Assembly (NCBI GenBank): GCA_018701175.1
Contig: JABIWF010000014.1
Span: 1 to 57,422, forward strand
Reading direction: 5' to 3'
From: Methanobacteriota archaeon
Lineage (GTDB): Archaea > Thermoplasmatota > Poseidoniia > Poseidoniales > Poseidoniaceae
Length of the DNA: 57,422 nt
This document shows, piece after piece, positions 35,925-44,366 of the stretch; the first letter of the stretch is position 1, and every line of letters starts with the position of its first letter. The position numbers were made by a program, and so were the translations under genes. The notes below the pieces were generated by a model. It searched no databases, had not been told where the DNA came from, and saw nothing but the letters and a program-made list of their open reading frames with translations.

Positions 35925-36356
35925 TCACGCAGAAGATTCACCTCCTGGTGAATCGAAACGAGCAATGGTGACCTTCTTACCTTGGCGACGCCACTGCATG
36001 AGAAGCTGCTCAAGAAGGCGTTCGTGTTCGATGTCTGAGATGCCAAGCCGGCGGCGTTCTTCCCAGAGGAGCATTTGTTCCGTCTTCGTAAGAAGAGCGT
36101 CTCGGAGATACAATTCCAGCGTACGACGATATGCATCACGGTCAGAAACAGCGTAAACAATAGTGTCTCCGGGGAGTTGGTCCGCTCGGTTTTGAATGAG
36201 GTTGCCGAGGGTGAGGGCTTCGTCGTAGGTGATGTCCCGCTTGTCCAAGTCTGTTTGAACTGCGCTTGCAATGGTTTGTAAATCAAATCGAGTGTTGGTA
36301 CGCTGTATTCGTTTGGAATAACGGCGGCTTCTACGAGACAATCGGACCGCCACCAT
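35925..36356 (-). CDS. small basic helical protein, first gene of the archaellum operon
   Basis: A 143-residue soluble protein starting MVAVRLSRRSRRYSKRIQR and continuing in charged helices (QTIASAVQTDLDKRDITYDE, RRTLELYLRDALLTKTEQML, EHERLLEQLLMQWRRQGKK). Unknown family. AAGGAG is five bases before ATG 36356; the frame extends to an ATG at 36428, but the TATA-like element at 36443-36453 would place initiation downstream of it. The basic N-terminus could bind nucleic acid or membrane; this is inference. It overlaps or abuts the giant gene. Confidence 0.6.
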   Translation of the reverse strand: MVAVRLSRRSRRYSKRIQRTNTRFDLQTIASAVQTDLDKRDITYDEALTLGNLIQNRADQLPGDTIVYAVSDRDAYRRTLELYLRDALLTKTEQMLLWEERRRLGISDIEHERLLEQLLMQWRRQGKKVTIARFDSPGGESSA

Positions 36357-36442
36357 GGAACTCCTTGTTACCTGCCGGTTATTGAAAGAATCGGTCACTA
36401 CACCCCCATCAACCCGAAGTGGTGTCATTCCTACCCATTTCG

Positions 36443-36453
36443 CATAAAAGGCT
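36443..36453. promoter_or_regulatory. TATA-like element between archaellum operon and peroxiredoxin
   Basis: GCATAAAAGGC on plus, GCCTTTTATGC on minus. It lies 87 bases upstream of the first archaellum-operon ATG (36356) and about 100 bases upstream of the peroxiredoxin ATG (36555). It is the only good A/T element in the divergent gap. By-eye call. Confidence 0.45.
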
Positions 36454-36554
36454 TATTGAGGGACATTTATTCTCACTTTTGGATTTGAAAGATACATGGC
36501 CCGGGACATGGAGAAAAGCAATGTTTCATGTCCTGTGAGCCGCAGCGTATTTTC

Positions 36555-37040
36555 ATGAGCGACGCAATAACGCACGAAGTCGGCAATCCAGCGCCTGCAT
36601 TTGAATGTCAAGATTCCAGTGGCAATGTCCACAGTTCCGCCTCCTACCAAGCGGATGGAAAAACAGTCATTCTGTACTTCTACCCTCGCGATTCCACTCC
36701 GGGTTGCACAACACAGGCATGTGACTTTAGAGACAACATTGCGCGTTTGTCGACAGAAGGTTACGTCGTCCTAGGCGTCTCCAAGGACTCTGAAGGCTCA
36801 CATGAAAAGTTCATCTCAAAGCAAGATCTGAATTTCCCACTCCTCATGGACCGTGACGGAGAATTGCATGAAAAGTTCGGAACCTGGCGATTGAAAAAGA
36901 ACTATGGCCGAGAGTACATGGGTTGTTCTCGCTCTACCTTTGTCGTCTCACCCGATGGAAACTTCGCTTGGCTTCGATACAACGTCAAGGCCAAGGGTCA
37001 TGTTGGTATGCTCATGAGAGAACTCGGACTCGGAGAATGA
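36555..37040 (+). CDS. bcp: BCP-type peroxiredoxin
   Basis: A 161-residue thiol peroxidase. FYPRDSTPGCTTQACDFRD carries the peroxidatic Cys and, five residues on, the resolving Cys of the alpha2-type BCP class. LGVSKDSEGSHEKFISK and GTWRLKKNYGREYMG are also typical. It reduces peroxides using thioredoxin-like donors. The frame opens at an ATG nine codons earlier (36528); MSDAITHEVGNPAP matches the family's usual start better. Its stop overlaps the next gene's start. Confidence 0.92.
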   Translation: MSDAITHEVGNPAPAFECQDSSGNVHSSASYQADGKTVILYFYPRDSTPGCTTQACDFRDNIARLSTEGYVVLGVSKDSEGSHEKFISKQDLNFPLLMDRDGELHEKFGTWRLKKNYGREYMGCSRSTFVVSPDGNFAWLRYNVKAKGHVGMLMRELGLGE

Positions 37041-37558
37041 GAGATTCGATGCCAACTGAGGCCACATTGACCGGTACCCGAATCGATTTGGGTGACGGTT
37101 CAGTTGCTTGGTCTCCCTGCCACATCGGCAAAGGTACAGAAATTGGTTCATCCTGCTCGATCGGTTCGTTGGCTCATATCGGTCGAAACGTCACACTCGG
37201 CGACGGATGCCGAATACAGGGGGGCGCTTATGTTGCCGACGGTTGTAAACTTGCCAATGGCGTATTCATCGGACCGAATGCAACTCTGCTAAACGATAAG
37301 TACCCACCTTCACAGAATCCACAACAATGGCAGTCAATTGATGTTGGAAAAAATGCAGTCATCGGAGGAGGTGCAACGGTCTTACCCGGGTGTCATGTTG
37401 GTGAAGGAGCAGTGCTCGGTGCAGGTTCCACCCTCACCAAGCAGTTACCGGAAAACCAAGTGTGGGCAGGTCAGCCTGCAACGTATCTCATGATGCGGAA
37501 AGCATACGATGAAAAACAACAGCAGCTCAAACACAAATTAGGCAAAGGAGGCAATTGA
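37037..37558 (+). CDS. left-handed beta-helix acyl/acetyltransferase
   Basis: A 173-residue hexapeptide-repeat protein. Repeats such as IGKGTEIGSSCSIGSLAHIG, VTLGDGCRIQGG and VGKNAVIGGGATVLPGCHVG form a left-handed helix; the end VWAGQPATYL is the typical 'aGnPAr' turn of sugar N-acetyltransferases such as WlbB/WbpD. It probably acetylates an amino-sugar nucleotide for surface glycan synthesis (inference). The start ATG overlaps the peroxiredoxin stop; ATG 37049 is an alternative. Open frame further upstream lies inside the peroxiredoxin gene and is ignored. Confidence 0.8.
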   Translation: MRDSMPTEATLTGTRIDLGDGSVAWSPCHIGKGTEIGSSCSIGSLAHIGRNVTLGDGCRIQGGAYVADGCKLANGVFIGPNATLLNDKYPPSQNPQQWQSIDVGKNAVIGGGATVLPGCHVGEGAVLGAGSTLTKQLPENQVWAGQPATYLMMRKAYDEKQQQLKHKLGKGGN

Positions 37559-38377
37559 ATGGACAGAAAGGCAGTGGTTCTCGATTATCTAAAGAAATGC
37601 AACTCATACGCTGAAAAATCAATTGCGCGCAAACTTGAACGCGGTGAGGAAGAGGAGACTTCGTCTTGGAAGTCCTACATTGAGTTCAACAATCACGCTA
37701 TCGAAGAAATCCAAAACGGCACACTCAACAAATGGTTCTCACCCATGCCGACGACCAACATGGACCAAGCAAAGCGAATAGACGCCGAATCAATTGAACA
37801 TGCGCAACGTGCTGGATGGTTGTCAGGACTGCTGTCGCCAAGACCGCTGGTCCTTGCTTCGACTCAAGACGAACACGGCAACAAGAATCTTGCACCTTAC
37901 ACTTCCGTGATGGCTGTATCAACCAGACCACCTTTGCTGATCGCATCGTTTAGTTGCAACCGTGAAGGACGATATCGAGACACTCTCCACAACCTTCGCT
38001 CAACCAAACGAGCCATTCTCCATCTGATGCCGAGTAGCATAGAGATGGTGAAAGCGATTGATGAAACTGCAGCACCATTGCCACAAGGCGAAAGCGAGTG
38101 GAACCTCTCTGGACTTACTGAAAGTCCTCTTGACCCGCTGCTCATCAACGAAGCGGTTGCAGCACTCGAAGTCGAATACATCGAAGACAGACCACTGCCC
38201 GATGCGGTAGCACGGCTTGCAGTTCTCCGAGTTACGGGGTTATGGACTTCTGAATCAACGATTCCACCTAACGGACTGGACATATTGTGTCAGCACGGTC
38301 ACGACCGCCTCTCCCCTGCTCCAAGCGATTGGGGCGAGAAGGTCTTCAAGCACTACAGTGGACGTAAACTATCGTAA
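37559..38377 (+). CDS. flavin reductase-like FMN-binding split-barrel protein
   Basis: 272 residues. A helical N-terminal extension of about 80 residues (KKCNSYAEKSIARKLERGEE) precedes the split barrel, which shows LLSPRPLVLASTQDEHGNKN, LAPYTSVMAVSTRPPLLIAS and YRDTLHNLRSTKRAILHLM, the PF01613-type FMN-binding pattern. Such proteins reduce or bind FMN. GGAGG lies seven bases before the ATG, directly after the acyltransferase stop. The 3' end overlaps the convergent epimerase gene by nine bases. Confidence 0.78.
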   Translation: MDRKAVVLDYLKKCNSYAEKSIARKLERGEEEETSSWKSYIEFNNHAIEEIQNGTLNKWFSPMPTTNMDQAKRIDAESIEHAQRAGWLSGLLSPRPLVLASTQDEHGNKNLAPYTSVMAVSTRPPLLIASFSCNREGRYRDTLHNLRSTKRAILHLMPSSIEMVKAIDETAAPLPQGESEWNLSGLTESPLDPLLINEAVAALEVEYIEDRPLPDAVARLAVLRVTGLWTSESTIPPNGLDILCQHGHDRLSPAPSDWGEKVFKHYSGRKLS

Positions 38378-39367
38378 CGAATTCCACATCAATGTCAATC
38401 CTTGATTGAGCGAAGTCGTGGGTTTCCAACCAAGTCGAGCCTCTGCTTCAGAACAATTTGGCAAGCGACGGCTTACATCTCCATGATATCCATCTTCATG
38501 TTGAACCTCTGGCATTGCCTGTCTCCAAGTTGAATCGGCCGCTACGGCTTCAAAAACTGCCTGTTGAAGCGATTGAATAGAGACCTCCTCTGTTGAACCA
38601 ATGTTGAAAGCGTCACCGGTAAGTGGCGTACCATCCAATGCAGCATCCATGAGACCTGCGCGGTAAAAACCGTCTACAGTGTCCGTAATCCAGGTGAAGG
38701 AACGTGTTTGTTTACCACCGTTATGCATTTTGAGAGGCGTATTGTTGAGGACTGAAGAGAAAAACATGGCAACCACTTGACCGTATTCGTCACCCAGAAG
38801 ACGCGGCCCATAGGCGTTAAACGGTCGAACGATTCGAACATCTAAGCCGTCACGCGCAGCGTGTTGACAAGCAATTTCATCAAGATATTTGCTGGCGCCA
38901 TAGGAGTGCCTCTGATGAAGTGACGGGTCGGTAAACGTCATCTCATTGCCGTTTTGAATCGGTTGTTGTTTGGCTTCACCAAAGGCTTCAGGAGATGACG
39001 CAAGAACATATCTTGCCTCGCAGGACATCGCCAGCTCCAGTGTTCTCAGTGTTCCATTGATGTTTACATCGATCACCGAATGTGCAGCCTCATGAAACCA
39101 TTTTGTACCGTTTACTGCCGCCAAATGGAACACAATATCCACGCCGCCTAAGGCCTCCAGTGCATCGTCAAGGCGGTCGACATCACGAACATCGCCTTGC
39201 ATAAAGTGAAAACGAGAGTTGCCTTCAATCGAAGCCAGATTCGACTTCATTCCCCTGAAAAGTGAGTCGTATGCAAGAACAGTATGACCCTCTTCAATCA
39301 ATCTCTCGCACAATGAAGAGCCGATGAATCCGGCACCACCGGTGACAAGAATTCGTTGCAAGCCCAT
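38369..39367 (-). CDS. NAD-dependent sugar-nucleotide epimerase/dehydratase
   Basis: A 332-residue extended SDR. TGGAGFIGSSLCERL is the NAD-binding loop, VFHLAAVNGT and YVLASSPEAFGEA follow, and HSYGASKYLDEI carries the catalytic Tyr-x3-Lys. RPFNAYGPRLLGDEYGQVV and FTWITDTVDGFY are substrate-side motifs seen in UDP-glucose/GalNAc epimerases and dTDP-glucose dehydratases. Exact substrate is open. GAGGTG is six bases before the start. It follows the aconitase-X gene by nine bases. Confidence 0.88.
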   Translation of the reverse strand: MGLQRILVTGGAGFIGSSLCERLIEEGHTVLAYDSLFRGMKSNLASIEGNSRFHFMQGDVRDVDRLDDALEALGGVDIVFHLAAVNGTKWFHEAAHSVIDVNINGTLRTLELAMSCEARYVLASSPEAFGEAKQQPIQNGNEMTFTDPSLHQRHSYGASKYLDEIACQHAARDGLDVRIVRPFNAYGPRLLGDEYGQVVAMFFSSVLNNTPLKMHNGGKQTRSFTWITDTVDGFYRAGLMDAALDGTPLTGDAFNIGSTEEVSIQSLQQAVFEAVAADSTWRQAMPEVQHEDGYHGDVSRRLPNCSEAEARLGWKPTTSLNQGLTLMWNSLR

Positions 39368-39376
39368 AACGACACC

Positions 39377-41176
39377 TCATTTGCTGCGCTCAAGGACGGT
39401 GAGAGTCACCACACCTTGTTCCGATTTCAATTCGACAATATCGCCATCGTTGACTTCCATGCATGGGTCCAAGTCAAACCCGTGTCCATAGGGCAGATCC
39501 AACAATGAACACGCTGGAAGAGTGAGTGGACATACGTCTCGGTTGATGATGGCCTTCGGACCCTTTCCCGTGTACAGTAAACCCATCAAGACATACGGAG
39601 CGACCGTTGAGCCCGAGCCCTTAGGATAGATGAGAATCGAATTCTCAATGGCTCGTCCGTCGAGCGGGTGGCCGGTTTCTTCGATGACACCGGTGTCTCG
39701 GTGAACATAGCCGAGATATGTAATTGGGACATCGGTAACCATTGCTGGGCCTTTCAAACAAAAATCTCCCTGACTCTCAAGCGGAGAACCTGTGAGCACT
39801 GCATCGCCGGTTTGAACTGTTTTGGCGCTGGCATGTTGAGGTTGTGACTTGGCTTCCAGTACGGGCCGAGGGCCTGCTGAAAGGGATGCGTCAAATGCAT
39901 GGGACACACAGTCATGAATTGACATCACGCTTGTTGGCAGGCGGTTGAGACCACTGGTAAGGTAGTGTTCGGCCTTGAGGGAATTGGTGAGTAAATGGTT
40001 GTAATGTGCACGGTTGTACGGTGTGACTTCAGGACATGTGTCTTGCAAAAGTACAGCACCCGCACTTTCCAGAAGGTCAATGCTACCATCGGCCAAAGCG
40101 AGTTCGTAGTTTTCACCGCTGGTGAAGACCCACAATCGCTGATTGGGAATTTTGGTACCCATCTCTGCATGCGAGCGAACGGCAGCAGCCGTGATTCGAA
40201 TTTCCTCTAAACTTGCTTGAGGGCAGCCAATGACGACCAAATCAACTTGTCCAGTGGGTGCAAGGTCAGCATAACGAGCATCGAGATCGGCTTGGGTAAA
40301 CACCAGTTCGCCCTGCCACCCAGCTTCTGGAGCCATCCAGTTACCTTGCTCGTCTTTCAAAAGTGGAGGCTCTGCAGACAGGCCTTCTGCCCATAACATT
40401 GGAGTTCCGTAATTCGCTGCTGCCGCTGTGAGAGCCTTTTTCCGAGCGAAACTGGCTCGAGATGGAAGGCCTTGGATGAAGGGCATAGGACCCCACGGCA
40501 CATCCCAGTCTGGTCGGACTTGCTTTCCAATCCAATCTCCGAGAATCGACCAATCGGAAAGCGTTTCAAGTTCGCAATCGATGCGAACAAGGATATTCGG
40601 AATTCGATTCTCTTGCAAATGAAGCCCCCAACGCGGGGCATATCCAGTAAGTGCAGTCGCCAAAGCCGAAAGGCCGGATTCACGGTTTGTAATGAGGGAT
40701 GTCCACGTGTTCGAAAAACATACTGCATTGGACTCTGCCCATGAGGCAATGCCGCTTTCATCGTCAACTCCACGGTCGTAGGGCGTGCACGACAGCGTCG
40801 CTTGAATGCCAAGTTCCGAATAAGCCTCAACAATTTCGAATTGCTGTTCAAGGAAATCGGGCCAATCAATGTCCATTTCCTTCATTTTTTCTTTGTCACA
40901 ACCTGCTGAATTGAGCGTAGTAGGAATTGTTACTTTGCCATCTCCGGAACTTGAAAGGTCGGATAAGAAACGACGAAGACCATGACCACCTGTAATGACT
41001 GAAACGCCTGAGACGTGAGCGTGGTCGACTTCGACAAAGCCTCTGGCTCCAGCCGTACCCGCAAGGTCAACAACCAATCGAGCCGCTTTCTGACGGGTTG
41101 GACCTTCGTCCCCTGCCAACTGGGATGCGAGACGTTTTGGGAGTTCCATACCTTTGTGCAGTGCAAGGACTCTCAT
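39377..41176 (-). CDS. aconitase X-type dehydratase, large and small domains fused
   Basis: A 599-residue AcnX (DUF521 + DUF126) protein. The N-terminal 410 residues are the large domain: VDHAHVSGVSVITGGHGLRR, IPTTLNSAGCDKEKM, LSCTPYDRG, ESNAVCFSNTW, VIGCPQASLEEI. The C-terminal 140 residues are the swivelling small domain: GPAMVTDVPITYLGYVHRDT, IYPKGSGSTVAPYVLMGLL, CPLTLPACSLLDLPYGHGFD. In archaea two separate subunits form phosphomevalonate dehydratase of the modified mevalonate pathway; fused forms include hydroxyproline dehydratases in bacteria. Cys in the SAGC, CTP and GCPQ segments may bind the [4Fe-4S] cluster. Start ATG 41176 has GGTGAG upstream. Confidence 0.82.
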   Translation of the reverse strand: MRVLALHKGMELPKRLASQLAGDEGPTRQKAARLVVDLAGTAGARGFVEVDHAHVSGVSVITGGHGLRRFLSDLSSSGDGKVTIPTTLNSAGCDKEKMKEMDIDWPDFLEQQFEIVEAYSELGIQATLSCTPYDRGVDDESGIASWAESNAVCFSNTWTSLITNRESGLSALATALTGYAPRWGLHLQENRIPNILVRIDCELETLSDWSILGDWIGKQVRPDWDVPWGPMPFIQGLPSRASFARKKALTAAAANYGTPMLWAEGLSAEPPLLKDEQGNWMAPEAGWQGELVFTQADLDARYADLAPTGQVDLVVIGCPQASLEEIRITAAAVRSHAEMGTKIPNQRLWVFTSGENYELALADGSIDLLESAGAVLLQDTCPEVTPYNRAHYNHLLTNSLKAEHYLTSGLNRLPTSVMSIHDCVSHAFDASLSAGPRPVLEAKSQPQHASAKTVQTGDAVLTGSPLESQGDFCLKGPAMVTDVPITYLGYVHRDTGVIEETGHPLDGRAIENSILIYPKGSGSTVAPYVLMGLLYTGKGPKAIINRDVCPLTLPACSLLDLPYGHGFDLDPCMEVNDGDIVELKSEQGVVTLTVLERSK

Positions 41177-41275
41177 GAACTCACCCCTTACTTTGAGTCA
41201 CACATTCAAGACAGAATATGAGAAATTTGCCAATGACCGAAGGTTTTGATACCTTTGACGAGATTTGCTGTAAAT

Positions 41276-43501
41276 ATGTCATCCCCCCCAACGATGAATG
41301 TCGACGCCGCTATTTCAGGAGAACCTGTGCCGAATACAACGCCTCATCATCTGCAACCATCACCTGCAGCTCACAAGGCAAACAGCGCCCCCCTACAACA
41401 ATCCCAATCTCGGCGAAAAACGGCACTTACTGTCGTTCAGACGGTGATGCTGGTTCTTGCCCTTTCACTATCGACCTATTCGTACGCTTCCTTAGATTCA
41501 ATGGATATGGAAGTCGGAACAGATGGTAAAAACGCCAGCGAGATGCTCGTGCGTACCGAAGGGCGAAGTGCGGATTCCATTTGTACTGAAGGTGGCGCTG
41601 AAATATTCCTCGGAAACGATCTCAACGAAAACGGTTACCTTGACGATGAAGAAGTGACCTCTTCGACGAAAGTATGTCACGGAAAAGAAGGGCTCTCTGG
41701 CCCACAAGGCGCACCGGGTACATCTGGAGGTTCATCCATCGGTTTGATTGAAACTGAAGTTCTCGATTTCGGAACAATCTATTGTTCACAAAGTGGCATC
41801 ATGATTCACAGCGGTACGGATGTCAATTCAAACGGCATCTTGGACGAAAGCGAGCGAACAACAAGCGTTCCCGTTTGCGATGGCTTGGTTGGAAGCAACG
41901 GCAACGACGGCTCGATTGGAACGAACGGTGCGGACGGAGCAATGGGTGCACCAGCTCTCGTTGAACAGCATCGACCTCCAGAATCTGTGTGTTCTACCGG
42001 ACTCATACTCAACTTTGGAATCGATGATGGACGGCTTAATGGAGTCGAGTTCGACGGCGTACTCCACGATGATGAAATACGAACTTCACTCAAAATTTGC
42101 AATTCGCCCTTGGAATACGGTCCAATTTCGGACTTCGCAAATGGCATTGCCGACGGAGTTTCTCCAAACTGCGATGCGCTTGCATGGATGAAGCAACAGC
42201 AAAAAGTGCTGATGGCAGGTGTGAACGGAATTGATGGTTGTGAATTATGGCTGAGCAGCGGCACTGAATCTTCAACTCAACTCCTGCTTGACATCAATCC
42301 ATCTGGAGATTCTTTACCTGGTCAATACCTCGGCATGCAGACCGTTCAAACTGCCGAAGGTGAACGGATGTTCTTCGATGCAGATGATGGAGTCAATGGA
42401 CGAGAGTTGTGGGTGAGCGACGGCAGTGAAGAAGGGACGCATCGAGTGGTTGACGCTACCCAAAGCGTCTCACTCTCAAGCACGGCACAAGCGGTCCAAT
42501 GGATGGATGGATTGGTCTTGATTGATGCATCCGGGCAAGTATACTGGTCCGACGCAACGTCCATCTATTCCTTGTTTGAACATCCGATGTTCACGGTTGA
42601 GCAACAACAATCGCTGGCTGTTGCAACCAACGGCTTGAGCGATTTCGGCCAAGAAATGTTGCACGCAAACGACACTCGACTTTGGTTCTCCGCAGAATCA
42701 AACGCCGATGTTGAACCGCATATGTTGACTGCATCCGGTCAATTCATCTCGTGGAATCTCAACGCTCAAGGTTCGAGTCATCCAAGTTCGCCATTGGTAA
42801 TTGAAGGTGGAGTTGTCGTTGTTGGTGAAGCTGAATACGGCCGCCAGTTGGTCCACTTACTGGACGACGGGAACAGCAATTGGCTGACCTCAATGCAAAA
42901 TCAAGGAGCAGGCCAACCCACAAGCCAGGTCGCAGAAAATCTTGGAATCCATTTCATCCAAGGGAAACTCATTTTCGATGCATTAACCTCAGGGGTTGAC
43001 ACGCAGTTGTGGAGTCATGACCTTGCATCTGGAACGACACAAATTCTGTCAACCATCGTTGCCTCACCAGGGGAATCAGCAGGCGGAATGATCCATAAGC
43101 AGCGAGTGTGGTTTGATTGCGTTGCCCCTCAAGTGGGTCACGAAATCTGTTCAACGGATGGAACGGCTTCTGGAACTCGTATTGAAGCGGACCTGCACCA
43201 GGGATTAACTGGCTCAAACGTTGTCACATTCGCTTGCCATGATGAAGTGCTGTTTTTCCTTGCTTCAGGAGAAAGAGATGGTGTGGAAACTGGTTCAATC
43301 CTTTGGCAAGTCTCAGATGATGAAATCTCACCAGCCTATGACCCGTGGCCAGGACTGAACAACCATTCTGCATCTGGAACCTATGGTGGGCTTGTGCTTA
43401 CTGAACACCATCTCCTTTTCGCATCACATGATGGTGTACGAGGGCACGAAATCCATGCATGGAGTCACGGCCAGGTCACCGAAGATTGGTTGATTTGGTA
43501 G
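41276..43501 (+). CDS. exported mosaic protein: EF-like/collagen-like and ELWVSDG repeats
   Basis: About 741 residues. A Pro/Ser/Gln-rich N-terminus precedes one membrane helix (ALTVVQTVMLVLALSLSTYS), so the rest is likely outside. Next come three repeats of a Cys-bounded motif with a DxNxNGxLDxxE calcium-like loop (GNDLNENGYLDDEEV, GTDVNSNGILDESE, and a diverged third), each ending in VCxG and two followed by short collagen-like GxxGxxG stretches. The C-terminal 450 residues carry ELWLSSGTE / ELWVSDGSEEGTH repeats, probably a beta propeller. Function unknown; surface binding is inferred. ATG 41276 gives the helix; 41246 is an alternative. Its stop abuts the convergent trhO stop. Confidence 0.75.
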   Translation: MSSPPTMNVDAAISGEPVPNTTPHHLQPSPAAHKANSAPLQQSQSRRKTALTVVQTVMLVLALSLSTYSYASLDSMDMEVGTDGKNASEMLVRTEGRSADSICTEGGAEIFLGNDLNENGYLDDEEVTSSTKVCHGKEGLSGPQGAPGTSGGSSIGLIETEVLDFGTIYCSQSGIMIHSGTDVNSNGILDESERTTSVPVCDGLVGSNGNDGSIGTNGADGAMGAPALVEQHRPPESVCSTGLILNFGIDDGRLNGVEFDGVLHDDEIRTSLKICNSPLEYGPISDFANGIADGVSPNCDALAWMKQQQKVLMAGVNGIDGCELWLSSGTESSTQLLLDINPSGDSLPGQYLGMQTVQTAEGERMFFDADDGVNGRELWVSDGSEEGTHRVVDATQSVSLSSTAQAVQWMDGLVLIDASGQVYWSDATSIYSLFEHPMFTVEQQQSLAVATNGLSDFGQEMLHANDTRLWFSAESNADVEPHMLTASGQFISWNLNAQGSSHPSSPLVIEGGVVVVGEAEYGRQLVHLLDDGNSNWLTSMQNQGAGQPTSQVAENLGIHFIQGKLIFDALTSGVDTQLWSHDLASGTTQILSTIVASPGESAGGMIHKQRVWFDCVAPQVGHEICSTDGTASGTRIEADLHQGLTGSNVVTFACHDEVLFFLASGERDGVETGSILWQVSDDEISPAYDPWPGLNNHSASGTYGGLVLTEHHLLFASHDGVRGHEIHAWSHGQVTEDWLIW

Positions 43502-44359
43502 TTAACGAAGATGAATGCAGTGCGGACAAGATTCCTCAACCACATACTCTGGTGATTGTTGCTCTTCAACCGTTAACGGTTGCCGACACGCAAAACATTG
43601 CACAACATCGCTTTGTTCCAAATCCGGTCCCAATGCAACGCGATGATCGAACACAAAACAATCGCCGTCCCAGTACTCGCCGCCTACCTGTTCGAAGTAT
43701 CCGAGTATCCCACCTTTGAGTTGTTTAACATTGGAAAAACCAGCATCCATCATCACTACACTTGCTTTCTCACAACGGATTCCGCCCGTACAGAACATCA
43801 CAACCGGCGTGTCTTTCATGTCCTCTGGCAAATTATTGACAGCTTCTGGAAATGCTCGAAACGATTTGATGTCCAAGTCGATTGCATTTTGGAACGTGCC
43901 CAATCGAATCTCGTAATCGTTTCGAGTATCGATGATTGCAACTTTTCGACCTTCGTCAAGCCACTGTTTGAACTCGATTGGTGTAATTTCATCTCCAGTT
44001 CTTTGAGCAGGTTTGACGTTATCCATGCCCAACGAAATGATTTCCTTTTTCAGTCGAACATTCATTCTGTTGAACGGTTGGTAGTCAGTAAAAGAGTACT
44101 TGAGCGGCATATCAGCAAATCGGGAATCCTCATTCAAGAATTCAATGTAGGTCTCGATGCCTTGCTTTGCACCTGCGAGAAAGAAATTGATTCCCTCGTG
44201 TGAGAGTAGAACGGTGCCACGCAATCCCGCTTCCTGGCATTTGGTAAGGAAAGGTTGCCGAAGGTGGTCTCGGTCAGGCAAATCGACAAAGCGATATCCT
44301 GCAATGTTCGAAACCTGTTCCGCCATGGTGGGCTCACAAGACTCGTCCTTTTGACTCAT
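43502..44359 (-). CDS. trhO: TrhO-type rhodanese, tRNA uridine hydroxylase
   Basis: A 285-residue protein. The N-terminal acylphosphatase-like part (GTVLLSHEGINFFLAG) is followed by the rhodanese domain with IDTRNDYEIRLGTFQNAIDL and the active-site loop MFCTGGIRCEKAS. A C-terminal Cys-rich tail (CFACRQPL, CPHC) completes the YceA/TrhO architecture. The family hydroxylates uridine 34 of tRNAs in bacteria. The open frame upstream to 44614 runs inside nadE and is not coding; ATG 44359 is eight bases from the nadE stop. Confidence 0.85.
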   Translation of the reverse strand: MSQKDESCEPTMAEQVSNIAGYRFVDLPDRDHLRQPFLTKCQEAGLRGTVLLSHEGINFFLAGAKQGIETYIEFLNEDSRFADMPLKYSFTDYQPFNRMNVRLKKEIISLGMDNVKPAQRTGDEITPIEFKQWLDEGRKVAIIDTRNDYEIRLGTFQNAIDLDIKSFRAFPEAVNNLPEDMKDTPVVMFCTGGIRCEKASVVMMDAGFSNVKQLKGGILGYFEQVGGEYWDGDCFVFDHRVALGPDLEQSDVVQCFACRQPLTVEEQQSPEYVVEESCPHCIHLR

Positions 44360-44366
44360 TCCGAAC

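Noticed and set aside
35942-36286. N-terminal extension of the giant archaellum-operon protein
   Set aside because: It overlaps the 143-residue gene in another frame, and the signal peptide begins only at about 35920.
36923-37036. N-terminal extension of the beta-helix acyltransferase
   Set aside because: It is antiphase to the peroxiredoxin 3' end and is not repeat-like.
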